From Kineosporia sp. A_224 (GTDB lineage Bacteria > Actinomycetota > Actinomycetes > Actinomycetales > Kineosporiaceae): a stretch of 54,427 nucleotides of DNA. The translations under genes were made by a program, and so were the position numbers. Where the stretch lies: positions 1-54,427 of the forward strand of contig NZ_MWLN01000216.1 in the NCBI RefSeq assembly GCF_002198655.1, given 5' to 3'. The notes beneath the pieces are model-generated. The model was not told the origin of the DNA, made no database searches, and saw only the letters and a list, made by a program, of their open reading frames with translations. Of the stretch, positions 1 through 8,718 are shown one piece after another (the first letter of the stretch is position 1; every line of letters begins with the position of its first letter).

Positions 1-210
1 AAGTACGAGATCTACACGATCGTCAACCGGCTCGCCGCCGAGGGGAAGGCGATCCTGCTGATCTCCTCCGAGCTCCCCGAGCTCATCGGCCTGTGCGACC
101 GGATCTACACGCTCTCCGCCGGCCGCATCACCGGCGAGGTGCCCCGTGACGAGGCGACCCAGGAGCGACTGATGCAACTGATGACGAGCGAGCAGGAGCA
201 GCCAGCATGA
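1..210 (+). CDS. Sugar ABC transporter ATP-binding protein, C-terminal end (partial)
   Basis: Only the last 69 codons are present; the gene starts before the window. The frame is open from base 1 to the TGA at 208-210. The segment [15 protein letters not shown] is the end of the second nucleotide-binding domain of duplicated sugar-import ATPases (XylG/MglA/GguA type). In these proteins this stretch follows the Walker B and D-loop region and contains the switch region, where the usual His is replaced by Ser in the second domain. The ATPase would power import through the permease that follows, whose ATG overlaps this stop (ATGA). The family call rests on the short tail plus the neighbour. Confidence 0.8.
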   Translation, partial: KYEIYTIVNRLAAEGKAILLISSELPELIGLCDRIYTLSAGRITGEVPRDEATQERLMQLMTSEQEQPA

Positions 211-1457
211 GCGTGACCCGGACCCCTGCGGACGCGCCCGCACCCGACACGTTCGAGCCGCTCGGCGGCGCGGGCCGGCGCGGACTTCGGCTGAACGCCC
301 GGGAGAGCGGCATCTACGTCGCCTTCGGGCTCATCGTGCTGCTCTTCGCGGTGCTCACCGACGGCGCCCTGCTGCAGCCGCAGAACATCTCGAACATCAT
401 CGTGCAGAACAGCTACATCCTCATCCTCGCGATCGGGATGATCCTTGTGATCATCGCCGGCCACATCGACCTGTCGGCCGGTTCGGTGGTGGCGGTGAGC
501 GGGGCCGTGAGCGCCGTGCTCATGGTCCGGCACGACGTCCCCTGGCCGTTCGCGCTGCTGCTCACCCTGCTGTTCGGGGCGGCGGTCGGGGCCTTCCAGG
601 GCTACTGGGTGGCCTACTTCGGGCTCCCCGCGTTCATCGTCACCCTGGCAGGGATGCTCGTGTTCCGGGCACTCACCCTCACCGTGCTCGGCAACCAGGG
701 GATCGGCCCGTTCCCCGACGAGGTGCGCACCCTGGCCAACGGGTTCCAGCCCGGCTACCTCGGCAACGTCGGTCTCGGTGCGCTCGGCGGGGCCGACCTC
801 GTGAGCCTGCTCGTCCTCGTCGGTGTCGTGGCCGCGATCGTCGTCACCCAGTGGCGCGGGCGGTCGGCCCGGGCGGCGTACGGCCAGAAGGTCGACAGCG
901 TGCCGGTGTTCGTCGCGAAGATGGTCGCGGCGGCGCTCGTCATCGGCTTCGTCGTCGTCCAGCTGGCCCGGTTCAAGAACCTGCCCTGGGTGCTCGTGCT
1001 CCTCGCGGTGCTCGTGCTCGCGTACTCCCTGGTGGCGTCCCGCACGGTGTTCGGCCGGCGGATCTACGCGATCGGCGGCAACCTCCAGGCGGCCCGGCTC
1101 TCCGGGGTCGACGTCCGGCGGGTGACGTTCTGGATCTTCGTGAACATGGGTGTGCTCGCCGCACTGGCCGGGGTGATCTTCGCCGGCCGGCTCAACCAGG
1201 CCGGCCCCACCGCAGGCACGAACTTCGAGCTCGACGCGATCGCGGCCGCCTTCATCGGCGGCGCGGCGGTGCAGGGCGGCGTCGGCAAGGTCGCCGGTGC
1301 CATCACCGGCGGCCTGATCATGGGCGTCATCAACAACGGGATGTCGCTCATCGGCGCGCCCAGCGAGCGCGTCATGCTCGTCAAGGGCGCCGTGCTCCTG
1401 GCCGCCGTCGCGTTCGACGTGTGGACCAAGCGCCGGGCGGACGGCGGCGGCCGCTGA
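207..1457 (+). CDS. Multiple-sugar ABC transporter permease (GguB/XylH type)
   Basis: A 416-aa polytopic inner-membrane protein that would form the translocation channel for monosaccharides with the preceding ATPase and an unseen periplasmic-type binding protein. Hydrophobic segments begin near residue 35 and continue to the end. The motif [19 protein letters not shown] near residue 290 is the cytoplasmic coupling loop of the XylH/RbsC/GguB family. The ~400-aa length, with an extra loop near residue 215 ([12 protein letters not shown]), matches the GguB/XylH branch better than the ~320-aa ribose branch. The start ATG overlaps the ATPase stop, so the two are translationally coupled. Substrate cannot be read from the sequence. 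Confidence 0.88.
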   Translation: MSVTRTPADAPAPDTFEPLGGAGRRGLRLNARESGIYVAFGLIVLLFAVLTDGALLQPQNISNIIVQNSYILILAIGMILVIIAGHIDLSAGSVVAVSGAVSAVLMVRHDVPWPFALLLTLLFGAAVGAFQGYWVAYFGLPAFIVTLAGMLVFRALTLTVLGNQGIGPFPDEVRTLANGFQPGYLGNVGLGALGGADLVSLLVLVGVVAAIVVTQWRGRSARAAYGQKVDSVPVFVAKMVAAALVIGFVVVQLARFKNLPWVLVLLAVLVLAYSLVASRTVFGRRIYAIGGNLQAARLSGVDVRRVTFWIFVNMGVLAALAGVIFAGRLNQAGPTAGTNFELDAIAAAFIGGAAVQGGVGKVAGAITGGLIMGVINNGMSLIGAPSERVMLVKGAVLLAAVAFDVWTKRRADGGGR

Positions 1458-1481
1458 GCCGGCCCCGACGGTAGGGCCGCT

Positions 1482-1501
1482 CCCGCCGTCGTCCCGGCGG
1501 G
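1482..1501. terminator. Short hairpin between convergent genes
   Basis: CCCGCCG and CGGCGGG form a 7-bp stem around a 6-nt loop, in the gap between the permease stop (1457) and the convergent GNAT stop (1510). There is no T-tract, so termination is inferred from position only. Confidence 0.4.
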
Positions 1502-1509
1502 TGCTCGGG

Positions 1510-2352
1510 TCAGGTGAACGTGTACTCCACCGCGTCGCCGACCTGCACGTAGCCCAGCCGCGCGTAGACCCCGTTCGACGTCGGGTTCGCGAGGTCGGTG
1601 AAGAGCATCACCTGCTCGGCGCCGTCGTCGAGCAGGGCCCGGCTCACGACGGTGGTCGCCATCGCCGCGTAGCCGCGCCGCCGAAGCGCGGGCGGCGTCC
1701 AGACCGGCCCGACCCGGCCGACCCCGAAGGTCGGGCCGGACCGCCCCGCGAGGCTCACCGGCGTGCCGTCGACCTCCCACAGCACGAACCGCCGCTCGGC
1801 GACCCCGGAGGCGGCCCGGCGCACGAAGACCTCCCGCGGCTCGGGCTCCCGGTCGGCGAACGCCTCGGTGGAGAAGTCCAGGAGCCAGTCGGCGAGGAGG
1901 TCCTCGTCCGCGGGGCCGGCGGTCCGCGCCGTGCCCGGGACGCCGGTCGGCGGGACCAGCGTGCCCAGGACGTGGACGCCCTCGTCGGTCGACACCCGCG
2001 CCGTGCCCCCGGTGGCCGCCGTCCAGGCCGCGACGAAGCCGGCCACCGGCCCGCGGATCCCGACGACGCCCTGCGGCGTCCGGCCGGAGCCGAGCAGGGC
2101 CTGCGCCAGGAGGTCCCCGGCGGCGTCCGGCCCCGGACCGGTGTAGGCGTTCGGGGCGGTGTGCATCCCGGCGGCGACGACGGCGCCGTCCTGCTCGACG
2201 GTCGCGAACCAGGGGTCGTCGCACGTGTACGTGCCGCGGGCCATCCGTTCCGCCACGACCGCGAGGACGTTCGTCAGCACCGGTTCTGCGGCCAGGTGCG
2301 CGGCGGCCCGGTCGAGGAAGGCCGCCGGGTCGTCGGTGGTCCACACGTCCAT
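1510..2352 (-). CDS. GNAT family N-acetyltransferase
   Basis: About 280 aa from the ATG at 2352 (MDVWTTDDPAAFLDRA). An upstream in-frame start at 2403 adds 17 residues that look non-coding. The C-terminal half holds the acetyl-CoA fold: VGPVWTPPALRRRGYAAMA is the motif A pyrophosphate loop (R-R-R-G-Y-A), followed by LFTDLANPTSNGVYARLGYVQVGD, the usual GNAT beta5-alpha4 ending. The N-terminal half looks like the degenerate first domain of two-domain actinobacterial GNATs. The acceptor is unknown. It is convergent with the sugar transporter and stands alone. Confidence 0.8.
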   Translation of the reverse strand: MDVWTTDDPAAFLDRAAAHLAAEPVLTNVLAVVAERMARGTYTCDDPWFATVEQDGAVVAAGMHTAPNAYTGPGPDAAGDLLAQALLGSGRTPQGVVGIRGPVAGFVAAWTAATGGTARVSTDEGVHVLGTLVPPTGVPGTARTAGPADEDLLADWLLDFSTEAFADREPEPREVFVRRAASGVAERRFVLWEVDGTPVSLAGRSGPTFGVGRVGPVWTPPALRRRGYAAMATTVVSRALLDDGAEQVMLFTDLANPTSNGVYARLGYVQVGDAVEYTFT

Positions 2353-2433
2353 GCCGCAACTCTGGCGGCTCCCGACCACGCCGGTCGACCCGATTGCGCC
2401 CACGGCGCGTCGCCCGGCGCGCGCCGTGACGCA

Positions 2434-2481
2434 CCTCAGAGGTAGATCGCCCTCGGTATGCGCGGCGATCTACCTCTGAGG
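2434..2481. repeat. Palindromic intergenic repeat, family A, copy 1
   Basis: A perfect 18-bp inverted repeat: CCTCAGAGGTAGATCGCC at 2434-2451 and its exact reverse complement at 2464-2481, with the 12-nt loop CTCGGTATGCGC. It lies between the start of the GNAT gene and the stop of the SRPBCC gene (2488), so it may terminate the ArsR-SRPBCC operon. A diverged copy with the same arm sequence lies at 7771-7820, which marks it as a dispersed element and not an ordinary terminator. Confidence 0.8.
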
Positions 2482-2487
2482 CCGGGA

Positions 2488-2970
2488 TCAGGAGGCGAGG
2501 ACCTCGTCGAGCTTCTCGTAGCCCTCGCGGACGCCGCCCTCCATGCCGCTCGCGACGAAGGCGTCGCGGTCGGCGAAGCTGTCGACGAGGGACGTCGCGA
2601 CGAGCTCGGTACGGCCGTCGCCGAGGTCGGTGAAGACGACCTTCTCGAGCGCGACGCCGTCCGGCATGCCCTCGTAGGTGAAGGTCTGGACGATGAGGCC
2701 CGACGGGCGGACCTCGTGGAAGGTGCCGTGGAACCAGGCCTCGAAGCCGGTGCTCGTCGTGTGGACGTAGCGGTACGAGCCGCCGGTGCGGCAGTCGTGG
2801 TGCTCGACGCGCATCGTCACGTCCCGCGGGCCGAGCCAGCGGACGAGGAGCTCGGGGTCGGTGTGCGCCCGGAACACCTTGTGCGGCGCGGCGTCGAAGA
2901 CCCGGGTGATGCGGACGAGGGGCACGTCGGGCGCGACCTCGATGCGGGTGTCGTGGGTGCTCGTGGGCAT
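2488..2970 (-). CDS. SRPBCC (AHSA1-like) domain protein
   Basis: 160 aa covering one START/Bet v 1-like domain. Signatures of the activator-of-Hsp90 ATPase 1-like family are ITRVFDAAPHKVFRAHTDPELLVRWLGP at the N-terminus (helix-grip start with the W-x-G/P turn), the central GGSYRYVH, and FTYEGMPDG. Such proteins form a hydrophobic ligand pocket; the ligand is unknown. It lies 66 nt downstream of an ArsR-type regulator on the same strand, the common ArsR-SRPBCC gene pair, so the two are probably one operon controlled by the operator at 3420-3435. It is unlikely to be a real Hsp90 activator. Confidence 0.85.
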   Translation of the reverse strand: MPTSTHDTRIEVAPDVPLVRITRVFDAAPHKVFRAHTDPELLVRWLGPRDVTMRVEHHDCRTGGSYRYVHTTSTGFEAWFHGTFHEVRPSGLIVQTFTYEGMPDGVALEKVVFTDLGDGRTELVATSLVDSFADRDAFVASGMEGGVREGYEKLDEVLAS

Positions 2971-3036
2971 GGTGGTCCTCCGGTTCGTGGGTGGTGCGGG
3001 TCGGTGGTCGGGTCGGTGGTCGGGGCCCGGCGAGGG

Positions 3037-3384
3037 TCAGGCGGGCGGCAGCGGCTCGACGTCGTCCGGCAGGTCGGCGAGGACGTCGTCCAGCCGGCGG
3101 AACCGCTCCTCGGCGAGCACCCTGTAGCGCTCGATCCACTTCGTCATCAGGTCGAGCACCTCCGCCTCGAGATGGACGGGACGGCGCTGCGCGTCCCGGG
3201 ATCGGCTGACGAGGCCCGCGGACTGCAGCACCTTGACGTGCTTGGAGACCGCCTGGACGGTCATGGCGTACGGCTCGGCGAGCTCGTTGACCGTCGCGTC
3301 CGCGACGGCGAGCCGGGCGACCATGTCCCGGCGCACCGGGTCGGCCAGGGCGGCGAACACCTGGGAGAGCGCATCTGCCGTCAT
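3037..3384 (-). CDS. ArsR family transcriptional regulator
   Basis: 115 aa from the ATG at 3384 (MTADALSQVFAALADPVRRD). The opening ALADPVRRDMVARL, followed by VNELAEPYAMTVQAVSKHVKVLQSAGLV, is the complete winged helix-turn-helix of ArsR regulators, with the recognition helix at about residues 42-55. No cysteine-based metal site is visible, so this belongs to the non-metal group often paired with SRPBCC or VOC genes. The C-terminal helix (MTKWIERYRVLAEERFRRL) is the usual dimerisation tail. An in-frame ATG at 3417 is less likely because it would place the start inside the candidate operator. Confidence 0.88.
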   Translation of the reverse strand: MTADALSQVFAALADPVRRDMVARLAVADATVNELAEPYAMTVQAVSKHVKVLQSAGLVSRSRDAQRRPVHLEAEVLDLMTKWIERYRVLAEERFRRLDDVLADLPDDVEPLPPA

Positions 3385-3419
3385 GGGTCCTCGAGTCCTG
3401 CCGGGCCCGTTCGGCATAC

Positions 3420-3435
3420 TCAATCGATCGGTTGA
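3420..3435. promoter_or_regulatory. Candidate operator of the ArsR regulator
   Basis: TCAATCGATCGGTTGA is a 16-nt near-perfect palindrome with one mismatched pair. It sits 36 nt upstream of the arsR start, and a further half-site-like GAGTTGAATAC lies near 3474. TCAAc-n-GTTGA palindromes are typical of autoregulated ArsR-SRPBCC operons. The position over the promoter supports repression; binding itself is inferred. Confidence 0.5.
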
Positions 3436-3807
3436 ATAGAACGTACTCCCGGTCGTCCCCGTATGCAACCCCTGAGTTGAATACCGAGGGACGGCGGTGC
3501 GTGATCCCGCATCGTGCTCCCCGGTGTCCACATTCTTGACACTCGGGCGCGGGCGTGGCGTGGCTGCCTCGAGGGAGTCGTTGTCCGTTATGCCTGCTCT
3601 CACGGGGGACCCCCGGCCGCAGGGTCGCCCCCGGGCGGGTATACGGCCGGTGACCTGCGAGGACACGCCGGGAGGCAACTCCCCGCCAGGCCTTGTGTTC
3701 GACGCCGCATTCACCTTGGATGCGTCGTGAGTCACATCGAGGTGGCCCGCTCGAGCGGCCGCCTCGTTCCTGCACGAGATGTATGACGTGAGAGGCGTGG
3801 AGGCCGC
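3436..3807. other. Intergenic region upstream of the cox-like operon
   Basis: 372 nt between the divergent arsR and coxS genes. It must hold both promoters. A TTGACA hexamer lies at 3536-3541, but no convincing -10 follows at 17 nt. Reading frames here lack actinobacterial codon bias and are not called. GTGGAGGCC just before the ATG at 3808 serves as the coxS ribosome binding site. Confidence 0.5.
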
Positions 3808-4308
3808 ATGGGCACCAGGAGGATCTCCGTCACCGTCGACGGCGTCGCGTACAGCGACGACGTCGAACCCCGCACCCTGCTCGTTCACTACCTGCGTGAG
3901 CGCCTGGGCAAGACGGGGACGGTGGTCGGATGCGACACCAGCAACTGTGGTGCGTGCACCGTTCATCTCGACGGCCGGAGCGTGAAGTCCTGCTCCGTGC
4001 TGGCCGTCCAGGTCGACGGGAGCGATGTCACGACGATCGAGGGCCTCGCCCAGAACGGTGAGCTGCACCCGGTGCAGCAGGCGTTCCACGAGAACCACGG
4101 CCTGCAGTGCGGCTACTGCACGCCCGGCATGATCATGCAGTCGGTCGACCTGCTCAAGGACAACCCCGACCCGAGCGACGAGGAGATCCGCGAGGGTCTC
4201 GAGGGCAACCTCTGCCGTTGCACGGGCTACCAGAACATCGTCAAGTCGGTGAAGGCGGCGGCCAAGGCCGGTTCCGTCTCCGCCGGTGTCGCTGGAGGTG
4301 CCGCGTGA
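3808..4308 (+). CDS. coxS: Molybdenum hydroxylase iron-sulfur subunit (CoxS-like)
   Basis: 166 aa, the electron-transfer subunit of a three-subunit xanthine oxidase-family enzyme. The N-terminal plant-ferredoxin-like domain binds the first [2Fe-2S] cluster through Cys42, Cys47, Cys50 and Cys62 ([10 protein letters not shown]). The helical C-terminal domain binds the second through Cys101, Cys104, Cys136 and Cys138 (CGYC and CRC). All eight ligands are present. The stop overlaps the start of the large subunit (GTGA), so expression is coupled. The SD GGAGG lies 5 nt before the ATG. The gene symbol follows cluster usage; the substrate need not be CO (see the large subunit). Confidence 0.9.
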   Translation: MGTRRISVTVDGVAYSDDVEPRTLLVHYLRERLGKTGTVVGCDTSNCGACTVHLDGRSVKSCSVLAVQVDGSDVTTIEGLAQNGELHPVQQAFHENHGLQCGYCTPGMIMQSVDLLKDNPDPSDEEIREGLEGNLCRCTGYQNIVKSVKAAAKAGSVSAGVAGGAA

Positions 4309-6800
4309 CCGCGGTCGACGAGACCACCGGGGCCAAGGAGTTCGGCCAGTCCCGCCGCCGCAAGGAGGACGCGCGCCTCATCACCGGCCGGACGAAGTGG
4401 ACCGACAACATCGTCCTGCCCGGCATGGCGCACCTGGCCATGGTCCGCAGCCCCGTCGCCTCGGGGACGATCGCCTCGATCGACGTCGCGGACGCCAAGA
4501 CGTCCCCGGGTGTCCTCGGGGTCTGGACGGGCGCCGACCTCGACGCCGAGCAGGGCGACCTGCCCTGCGCGTGGGCGGTCACCCCGGACATGAAGCACCC
4601 GCGGCGGCCCGCCGTCGCGGCCGGCCGGGTCAAGTTCGCCGGCGAGATCGTCGCGGTCATCGCGGCGCGCTCGGCCGCCGAGGCCCGGGACGCCGCGGAC
4701 AAGGTCATCGTCGACTACGACGACCTGCCCGTCGTCCTCGACATGAACGAGGCCATCAAGGAGGGCACCCCGCTCGTCCACGAGGAGCTCGGGACCAACG
4801 TCAACGCGACGTGGATCTTCGACTCCGGCGAGGCCGGCACCGGCGGCAACGTCGACGAGGCCATCGCCGCCGCGCACGCGGACCCGGACAGCCTCGTCAT
4901 CGAGCGGACCTTCCGCCAGCAGCGGCTCGTCCCGGCGTTCATGGAGCCGCGCTCCACGGTCGTCGACCCGACGGGCGAGCAGCTCACGGTCTGGTCGGCG
5001 ACCCAGGTGCCGCACATCGCGCGCTTCCTGCTCGCCGTCGTCCTGGGCATCTCCGAGTCGAAGGTGCGCTTCATCGCGCCGGACGTCGGCGGCGGCTTCG
5101 GCGGCAAGATCCACCTGTCGCCGGAGGAGGTCGCGACCGTCCTCATCGCGCGCAAGCTCGGCAAGCCGGTCAAGTACACCGAGACCCGCAGCGAGTCGAT
5201 CCAGTCGGCGCACCACGGCCGCGACCAGATCCAGAAGATCACGCTGTCCGCCAAGAAGGACGGCACGGTCACCGGTCTCAAGGTGGACCTGCTCGCCGAC
5301 ATGGGCGCCTACCTGGGCCTGGTCACGCCGGGCGTGCCGATCCTCGGCGCGTTCATGTACAACGCGATCTACAAGATCCCGGCGTACCAGTTCAAGTGCG
5401 TCAACGTGTTCACGAACAAGGTGCTCACCGACGCCTACCGCGGCGCGGGCCGCCCCGAGGCGACGTACGCCATCGAGCGGATGATGGACACCCTCGCGAA
5501 CGAGCTCGGGGTCGACCCGCTCGCCCTGCGCGAGAAGAACTGGATCAAGCACGAGGAGTTCCCGTTCACCTCGGTGTGCGGCCTCACGTACGACTCGGGC
5601 AACTACGAGGCGGCCACCAGCCGCGCCGTGGAGCTCTTCGACTACGAGGGTCTGCGTCGTGAGCAGGCCGAGCGCCGGGCCCGCAAGGACCCGATCCAGC
5701 TCGGCATCGGCATCTCGACGTTCACCGAGATGTGCGGCCTCGCGCCGTCCCGCGTCCTCGGCTCCCTGAACTACGGGGCCGGCGGCTGGGAGTACTCGGC
5801 GATCCGGATGCTCCCGACCGGCAAGGTCGAGGTGCTCACCGGGGCCAGCGCGCACGGGCAGGGCCACGAGACGGCGTTCAGCCAGATCGTCGCCGACCAG
5901 CTCGGCGTGCCCTTCGAGGACGTCGAGATCCTCCACGGCGACACCCAGATCACGCACAAGGGCCTGGACACCTACGGCTCGCGGTCCCTGGTCGTCGGCG
6001 GCATCGCCATCGTCAAGGCGGCCGAGAAGGTCATCGAGAAGGCCAAGCCCATCGCGGCCCACCTGCTCGAGGCCAACGTGGCGGACATCGAGTTCGACTC
6101 GGGCAAGTTCTCGGTCGCGGGCACCGACAAGGGCGTGACGATCCAGGAGGTCGCGCTCGCCACCTTCGCGGCGCACAACTACCCCGAGGGCATCGAGCCG
6201 AGCATCGACGCGGACGCGACGTTCGACCCGGAGAACTTCTCCTACCCGCACGGCACCCACCTGTGCGCGACGGAGATCGACACCGAGACGGGCAAGGTCA
6301 CGATCCGCAAGTACGTCTGCGTCGACGACATCGGCACGGTCGTCAACCCGCTCATCGCCGAGGGCCAGGTCCACGGCGGTCTCGCCCAGGGCATCGCCCA
6401 GGCGCTGTGGGAGGAGGCGCGTCACGACGAGTCGGGCACGCTGACGACCGCGACGTTCGTGGACTACACGCTGCCGACGGCCGCGGACATGCCGTTCTTC
6501 ACGACGGACATGACCGAGACCGCGTCGACCTCCAACCCCCTCGGGGTCAAGGGCGTCGGCGAGGCCGGCACCATCGCCTCGACGCCGGCGGTCATCAACG
6601 CCGTCGTCGACGCGCTGCGGCCGTGGGGCATCGACGACATCCAGATGCCGACGACCGCGCAGCGGGTCTGGAAGGCCATCCAGGGCAAGGAGTTCGACGC
6701 GTCGGTCGGCGCGAAGGACACCCGGGACGGCAGCCACGAGGCGGCGCCCGGCAACGGTGCACCGCTGTGGAGCGGCAACGAGAGTGGAGGTGCCCAGTGA
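4305..6800 (+). CDS. Molybdopterin-binding large subunit, form II CoxL-like
   Basis: 831 aa from the GTG that overlaps the coxS stop. This is the catalytic molybdenum-cytosine-dinucleotide subunit of the xanthine oxidase family. The cofactor-binding loop DVGGGFGGK lies at about 260-268 and the C-terminal GVGEAG carries the catalytic base Glu753. The active-site loop reads AYRGAGR (377-383). True aerobic CO dehydrogenases (form I) have AYxCSFR, with a Cys that binds Cu; here Cys and Phe are missing. The protein is therefore form II: probably an aldehyde-, purine- or heterocycle-type hydroxylase, or an unproven CO oxidiser. The order S-L-M also fits form II, whereas form I is M-S-L. Confidence 0.9.
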   Translation: MTAVDETTGAKEFGQSRRRKEDARLITGRTKWTDNIVLPGMAHLAMVRSPVASGTIASIDVADAKTSPGVLGVWTGADLDAEQGDLPCAWAVTPDMKHPRRPAVAAGRVKFAGEIVAVIAARSAAEARDAADKVIVDYDDLPVVLDMNEAIKEGTPLVHEELGTNVNATWIFDSGEAGTGGNVDEAIAAAHADPDSLVIERTFRQQRLVPAFMEPRSTVVDPTGEQLTVWSATQVPHIARFLLAVVLGISESKVRFIAPDVGGGFGGKIHLSPEEVATVLIARKLGKPVKYTETRSESIQSAHHGRDQIQKITLSAKKDGTVTGLKVDLLADMGAYLGLVTPGVPILGAFMYNAIYKIPAYQFKCVNVFTNKVLTDAYRGAGRPEATYAIERMMDTLANELGVDPLALREKNWIKHEEFPFTSVCGLTYDSGNYEAATSRAVELFDYEGLRREQAERRARKDPIQLGIGISTFTEMCGLAPSRVLGSLNYGAGGWEYSAIRMLPTGKVEVLTGASAHGQGHETAFSQIVADQLGVPFEDVEILHGDTQITHKGLDTYGSRSLVVGGIAIVKAAEKVIEKAKPIAAHLLEANVADIEFDSGKFSVAGTDKGVTIQEVALATFAAHNYPEGIEPSIDADATFDPENFSYPHGTHLCATEIDTETGKVTIRKYVCVDDIGTVVNPLIAEGQVHGGLAQGIAQALWEEARHDESGTLTTATFVDYTLPTAADMPFFTTDMTETASTSNPLGVKGVGEAGTIASTPAVINAVVDALRPWGIDDIQMPTTAQRVWKAIQGKEFDASVGAKDTRDGSHEAAPGNGAPLWSGNESGGAQ

Positions 6801-7651
6801 TCCCCGCGGCGTTCGACTACGAGTCGCCGGCCAGCGTCGACGAGGCCCTGGCGGTCATCGCCGGTGCCGGTGACCGCGAGGTCAAGGTGCTCGCCGGCGG
6901 GCAGAGCCTCATCCCGGTGCTGCGCCTGCGGATGAACGCTCCCGACCTCGTCGTGGACCTCGGCCGTATCGCCGAGCTCCGCGGCGTCCGGGACGACGGC
7001 GACGCGATCGCCATCGGCGCGATGACGACGCACGACGACGTCACCCGCGAGCCGCTCATCCGCCAGCACGCCCTGCTGCTGTCGCTCGCGGCGCAGACGG
7101 TCGCCGACCCGCAGGTCCGCCACCGCGGCACCTTCGGCGGCTCCCTCGCGCACGCGGACCCGGCGGCGGACATGCCGGCCCCCGCGCTCGCGCTGGGTGC
7201 CGAGTTCGTCATCGCCGGCCCCTCGGGCCGGCGCACGGTGGGCGCGTCGGACTTCTTCACCGACCTGTTCACGACAGCGATCGGCGAGGGCGAGCTCCTC
7301 GTGGAGGTCCGGGTCCCCAAGCACACCGGCTGGGGCGCCCACTACGAGAAGTTCAACCACGTCGCGCACACGTGGTCGATCGTCGGCGTCGCGGCGGCCG
7401 TCCGCGTCGAGGGCGGCACAATCGCCGAGGCCAAGGTCGGCCTGACGAACATGGGCCTCGTCCCGATCCGCGCCACCGCGGTCGAGCAGGCCCTCGTCGG
7501 CCAGCCCGCCACGGCGGACGCGATCCGGGCCGCGGCGCAGAACGCCGACCAGGGGACCAACCCCATGAGCGACGCCAGCGCCGACGAGGACTACCGGCGG
7601 CACCTCGCCAAGGTCCTCACCGGGCGGGCCGTGCTCGCGGCCGTCGGCTGA
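6797..7651 (+). CDS. coxM: FAD-binding medium subunit (CoxM-like)
   Basis: 284 aa from a GTG overlapping the large-subunit stop (GTGA), with SD GGAGGTG upstream. It carries the two FAD motifs of the family: AGGQS at 33-37 and TFGGS at 112-116, the latter followed by AHADPAAD. The C-terminal CODH flavoprotein domain (HTWSIVGVAAAVRVEGGTI...VGLTNMG) is complete. It passes electrons from the Fe-S subunit to an acceptor, probably the quinone pool if CoxG takes part. It closes the three-gene coupled unit; a strong hairpin follows at 7710. Confidence 0.9.
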   Translation: MIPAAFDYESPASVDEALAVIAGAGDREVKVLAGGQSLIPVLRLRMNAPDLVVDLGRIAELRGVRDDGDAIAIGAMTTHDDVTREPLIRQHALLLSLAAQTVADPQVRHRGTFGGSLAHADPAADMPAPALALGAEFVIAGPSGRRTVGASDFFTDLFTTAIGEGELLVEVRVPKHTGWGAHYEKFNHVAHTWSIVGVAAAVRVEGGTIAEAKVGLTNMGLVPIRATAVEQALVGQPATADAIRAAAQNADQGTNPMSDASADEDYRRHLAKVLTGRAVLAAVG

Positions 7652-7709
7652 CCCACCCCTGCACGACAGCACCGCTGCACGTCCGCACCACCGCACCACT
7701 GCACGTCCC

Positions 7710-7744
7710 GGCGGGCCGGGCCTCCTCGTGAGGCCCGGCCCGCC
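7710..7744 (+). terminator. Strong hairpin after coxM
   Basis: GGCGGGCCGGGCCTC (7710-7724) pairs perfectly with 7730-7744 around the loop CTCGT, a 15-bp stem. It lies 58 nt after the coxM stop. No T-tract follows, as is usual in high-GC actinomycetes. It suggests coxG is at least partly a separate transcript. Confidence 0.65.
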
Positions 7745-7770
7745 GGCCGTGCGCCCCACCCCCTCCACGA

Positions 7771-7820
7771 CCCCTCAGAGGTAGTTCGCTCTCGATATGC
7801 ACGCGGATCTACCTCAGAGG
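7771..7820. repeat. Palindromic intergenic repeat, family A, copy 2
   Basis: CCCCTCAGAGGTAGTTCGC (7771-7789) faces GCGGATCTACCTCAGAGGGG (7801-7820), an inverted repeat with a few mismatches. The arm core CCTCAGAGGTAGnTCGC and the loop core TCGrTATGC match the copy at 2434-2481. It lies between the coxM terminator and coxG. Confidence 0.75.
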
Positions 7821-7921
7821 GGCTGCCGGGGCAGTCCCTCGTGATGCGCCGTGACGGGGCTGGGGCATGCTGTCGGGAGGTCGGGCAGCGGTGCCCGGCG
7901 CGTTCCCCGGAGGACCTCCCT

Positions 7922-8713
7922 GTGAAGCTCGAGCACACGTTCACCGTCCCGGCGCCCGTCGACCAGGCGTGGGCGACCCTCCTCGACATCGAGGGCGTCG
8001 CACCGTGCTTCCCGGGGGCGACCCTGACCGGCACGGACGGTGAGGAGTTCGCCGGGCTCGTCAAGGTCAAGCTCGGCCCGGTGTCGCTCAGCTACTCGGG
8101 CAAGGGCCGCTTCCTCGAGCGGGACGACGAGGCGCACACCGTCGTCCTCGACGCGACCGGCCGGGACAAGAACGGCAACGGCACCGCGGGGGCCACCGTG
8201 CACGCCCGGATGGAGGCGGACGGCGAGAGCTCGACCCGGGTCGTCGTCGAGACAGACCTCAAGGTGACCGGACGCCCGGCCCAGTTCGGCCGCGGCGTCA
8301 TCCAGGACGTCGGCGGCAGGATCATCGGCCAGTTCGCCGACTCCCTCGCCGCGAAGATGACCGCCGACGGCGCAGCGCCGGACGCCGCGGACGGCCTCGC
8401 CGCCGCAGCGCCGTCCGAGGCCGACCTGGCCGCTCCGCCGGTCGCGGCCGACGACGCAGCCGGCGCCCCGGCCGGCCCCCCGACCCTCGCGGCGGCGACC
8501 GCACCGACGCAGGGCCGCCGGCCGCCGGCCCCGCGGCCGCAACCGGTCCGCTCGCTGCCGACGACCTCGGGCACGCCGGACGCCGCGGCCGCCGAGCTCG
8601 ACCTCGGGACGGCGCTGCTGCCCGTGCTGCTGCGCCGGTTCGCGCCGCCGGTCCTCGTCGCCCTCGTCGCGGCGTTCGTCGCCTGGCGCCTCGTGCACCA
8701 CCGCCGGCGCTGA
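7922..8713 (+). CDS. coxG: CoxG-like SRPBCC protein with C-terminal membrane anchor
   Basis: 263 aa from the GTG at 7922 (SD GGAGG at 7909-7913, spacing 8). Residues 1-150 form a CoxG-type SRPBCC domain: MKLEHTFTVPAPVDQAWATL, then the P-CFPGA motif, and GRGVIQDVGGRIIGQFADSLA near 125-145. A 75-residue Ala/Pro-rich linker follows, then one hydrophobic helix (LLPVLLRRFAPPVLVALVAAF) ending in basic residues, so the protein is probably tethered to the inner face of the membrane. CoxG proteins help couple the cytosolic hydroxylase to the membrane quinone pool. Its presence here suggests respiratory coupling of the form II enzyme. The gene is 270 nt after coxM. Confidence 0.85.
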   Translation: MKLEHTFTVPAPVDQAWATLLDIEGVAPCFPGATLTGTDGEEFAGLVKVKLGPVSLSYSGKGRFLERDDEAHTVVLDATGRDKNGNGTAGATVHARMEADGESSTRVVVETDLKVTGRPAQFGRGVIQDVGGRIIGQFADSLAAKMTADGAAPDAADGLAAAAPSEADLAAPPVAADDAAGAPAGPPTLAAATAPTQGRRPPAPRPQPVRSLPTTSGTPDAAAAELDLGTALLPVLLRRFAPPVLVALVAAFVAWRLVHHRRR

Positions 8714-8718
8714 CCGCG

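Noticed and set aside
3536-3541. Sigma-70 type promoter of coxS based on TTGACA
   Set aside because: No -10 hexamer follows at a suitable distance.
4227-6737. Long minus-strand open frame opposite the large hydroxylase subunit
   Set aside because: A shadow caused by very high third-position GC; its product is Asp/Arg/Gly/Leu-rich low-complexity sequence with no motif.
4305-6800. Genuine form I aerobic CO dehydrogenase
   Set aside because: The active-site loop is AYRGAGR and lacks the Cu-binding Cys of AYxCSFR; the gene order is also that of form II.
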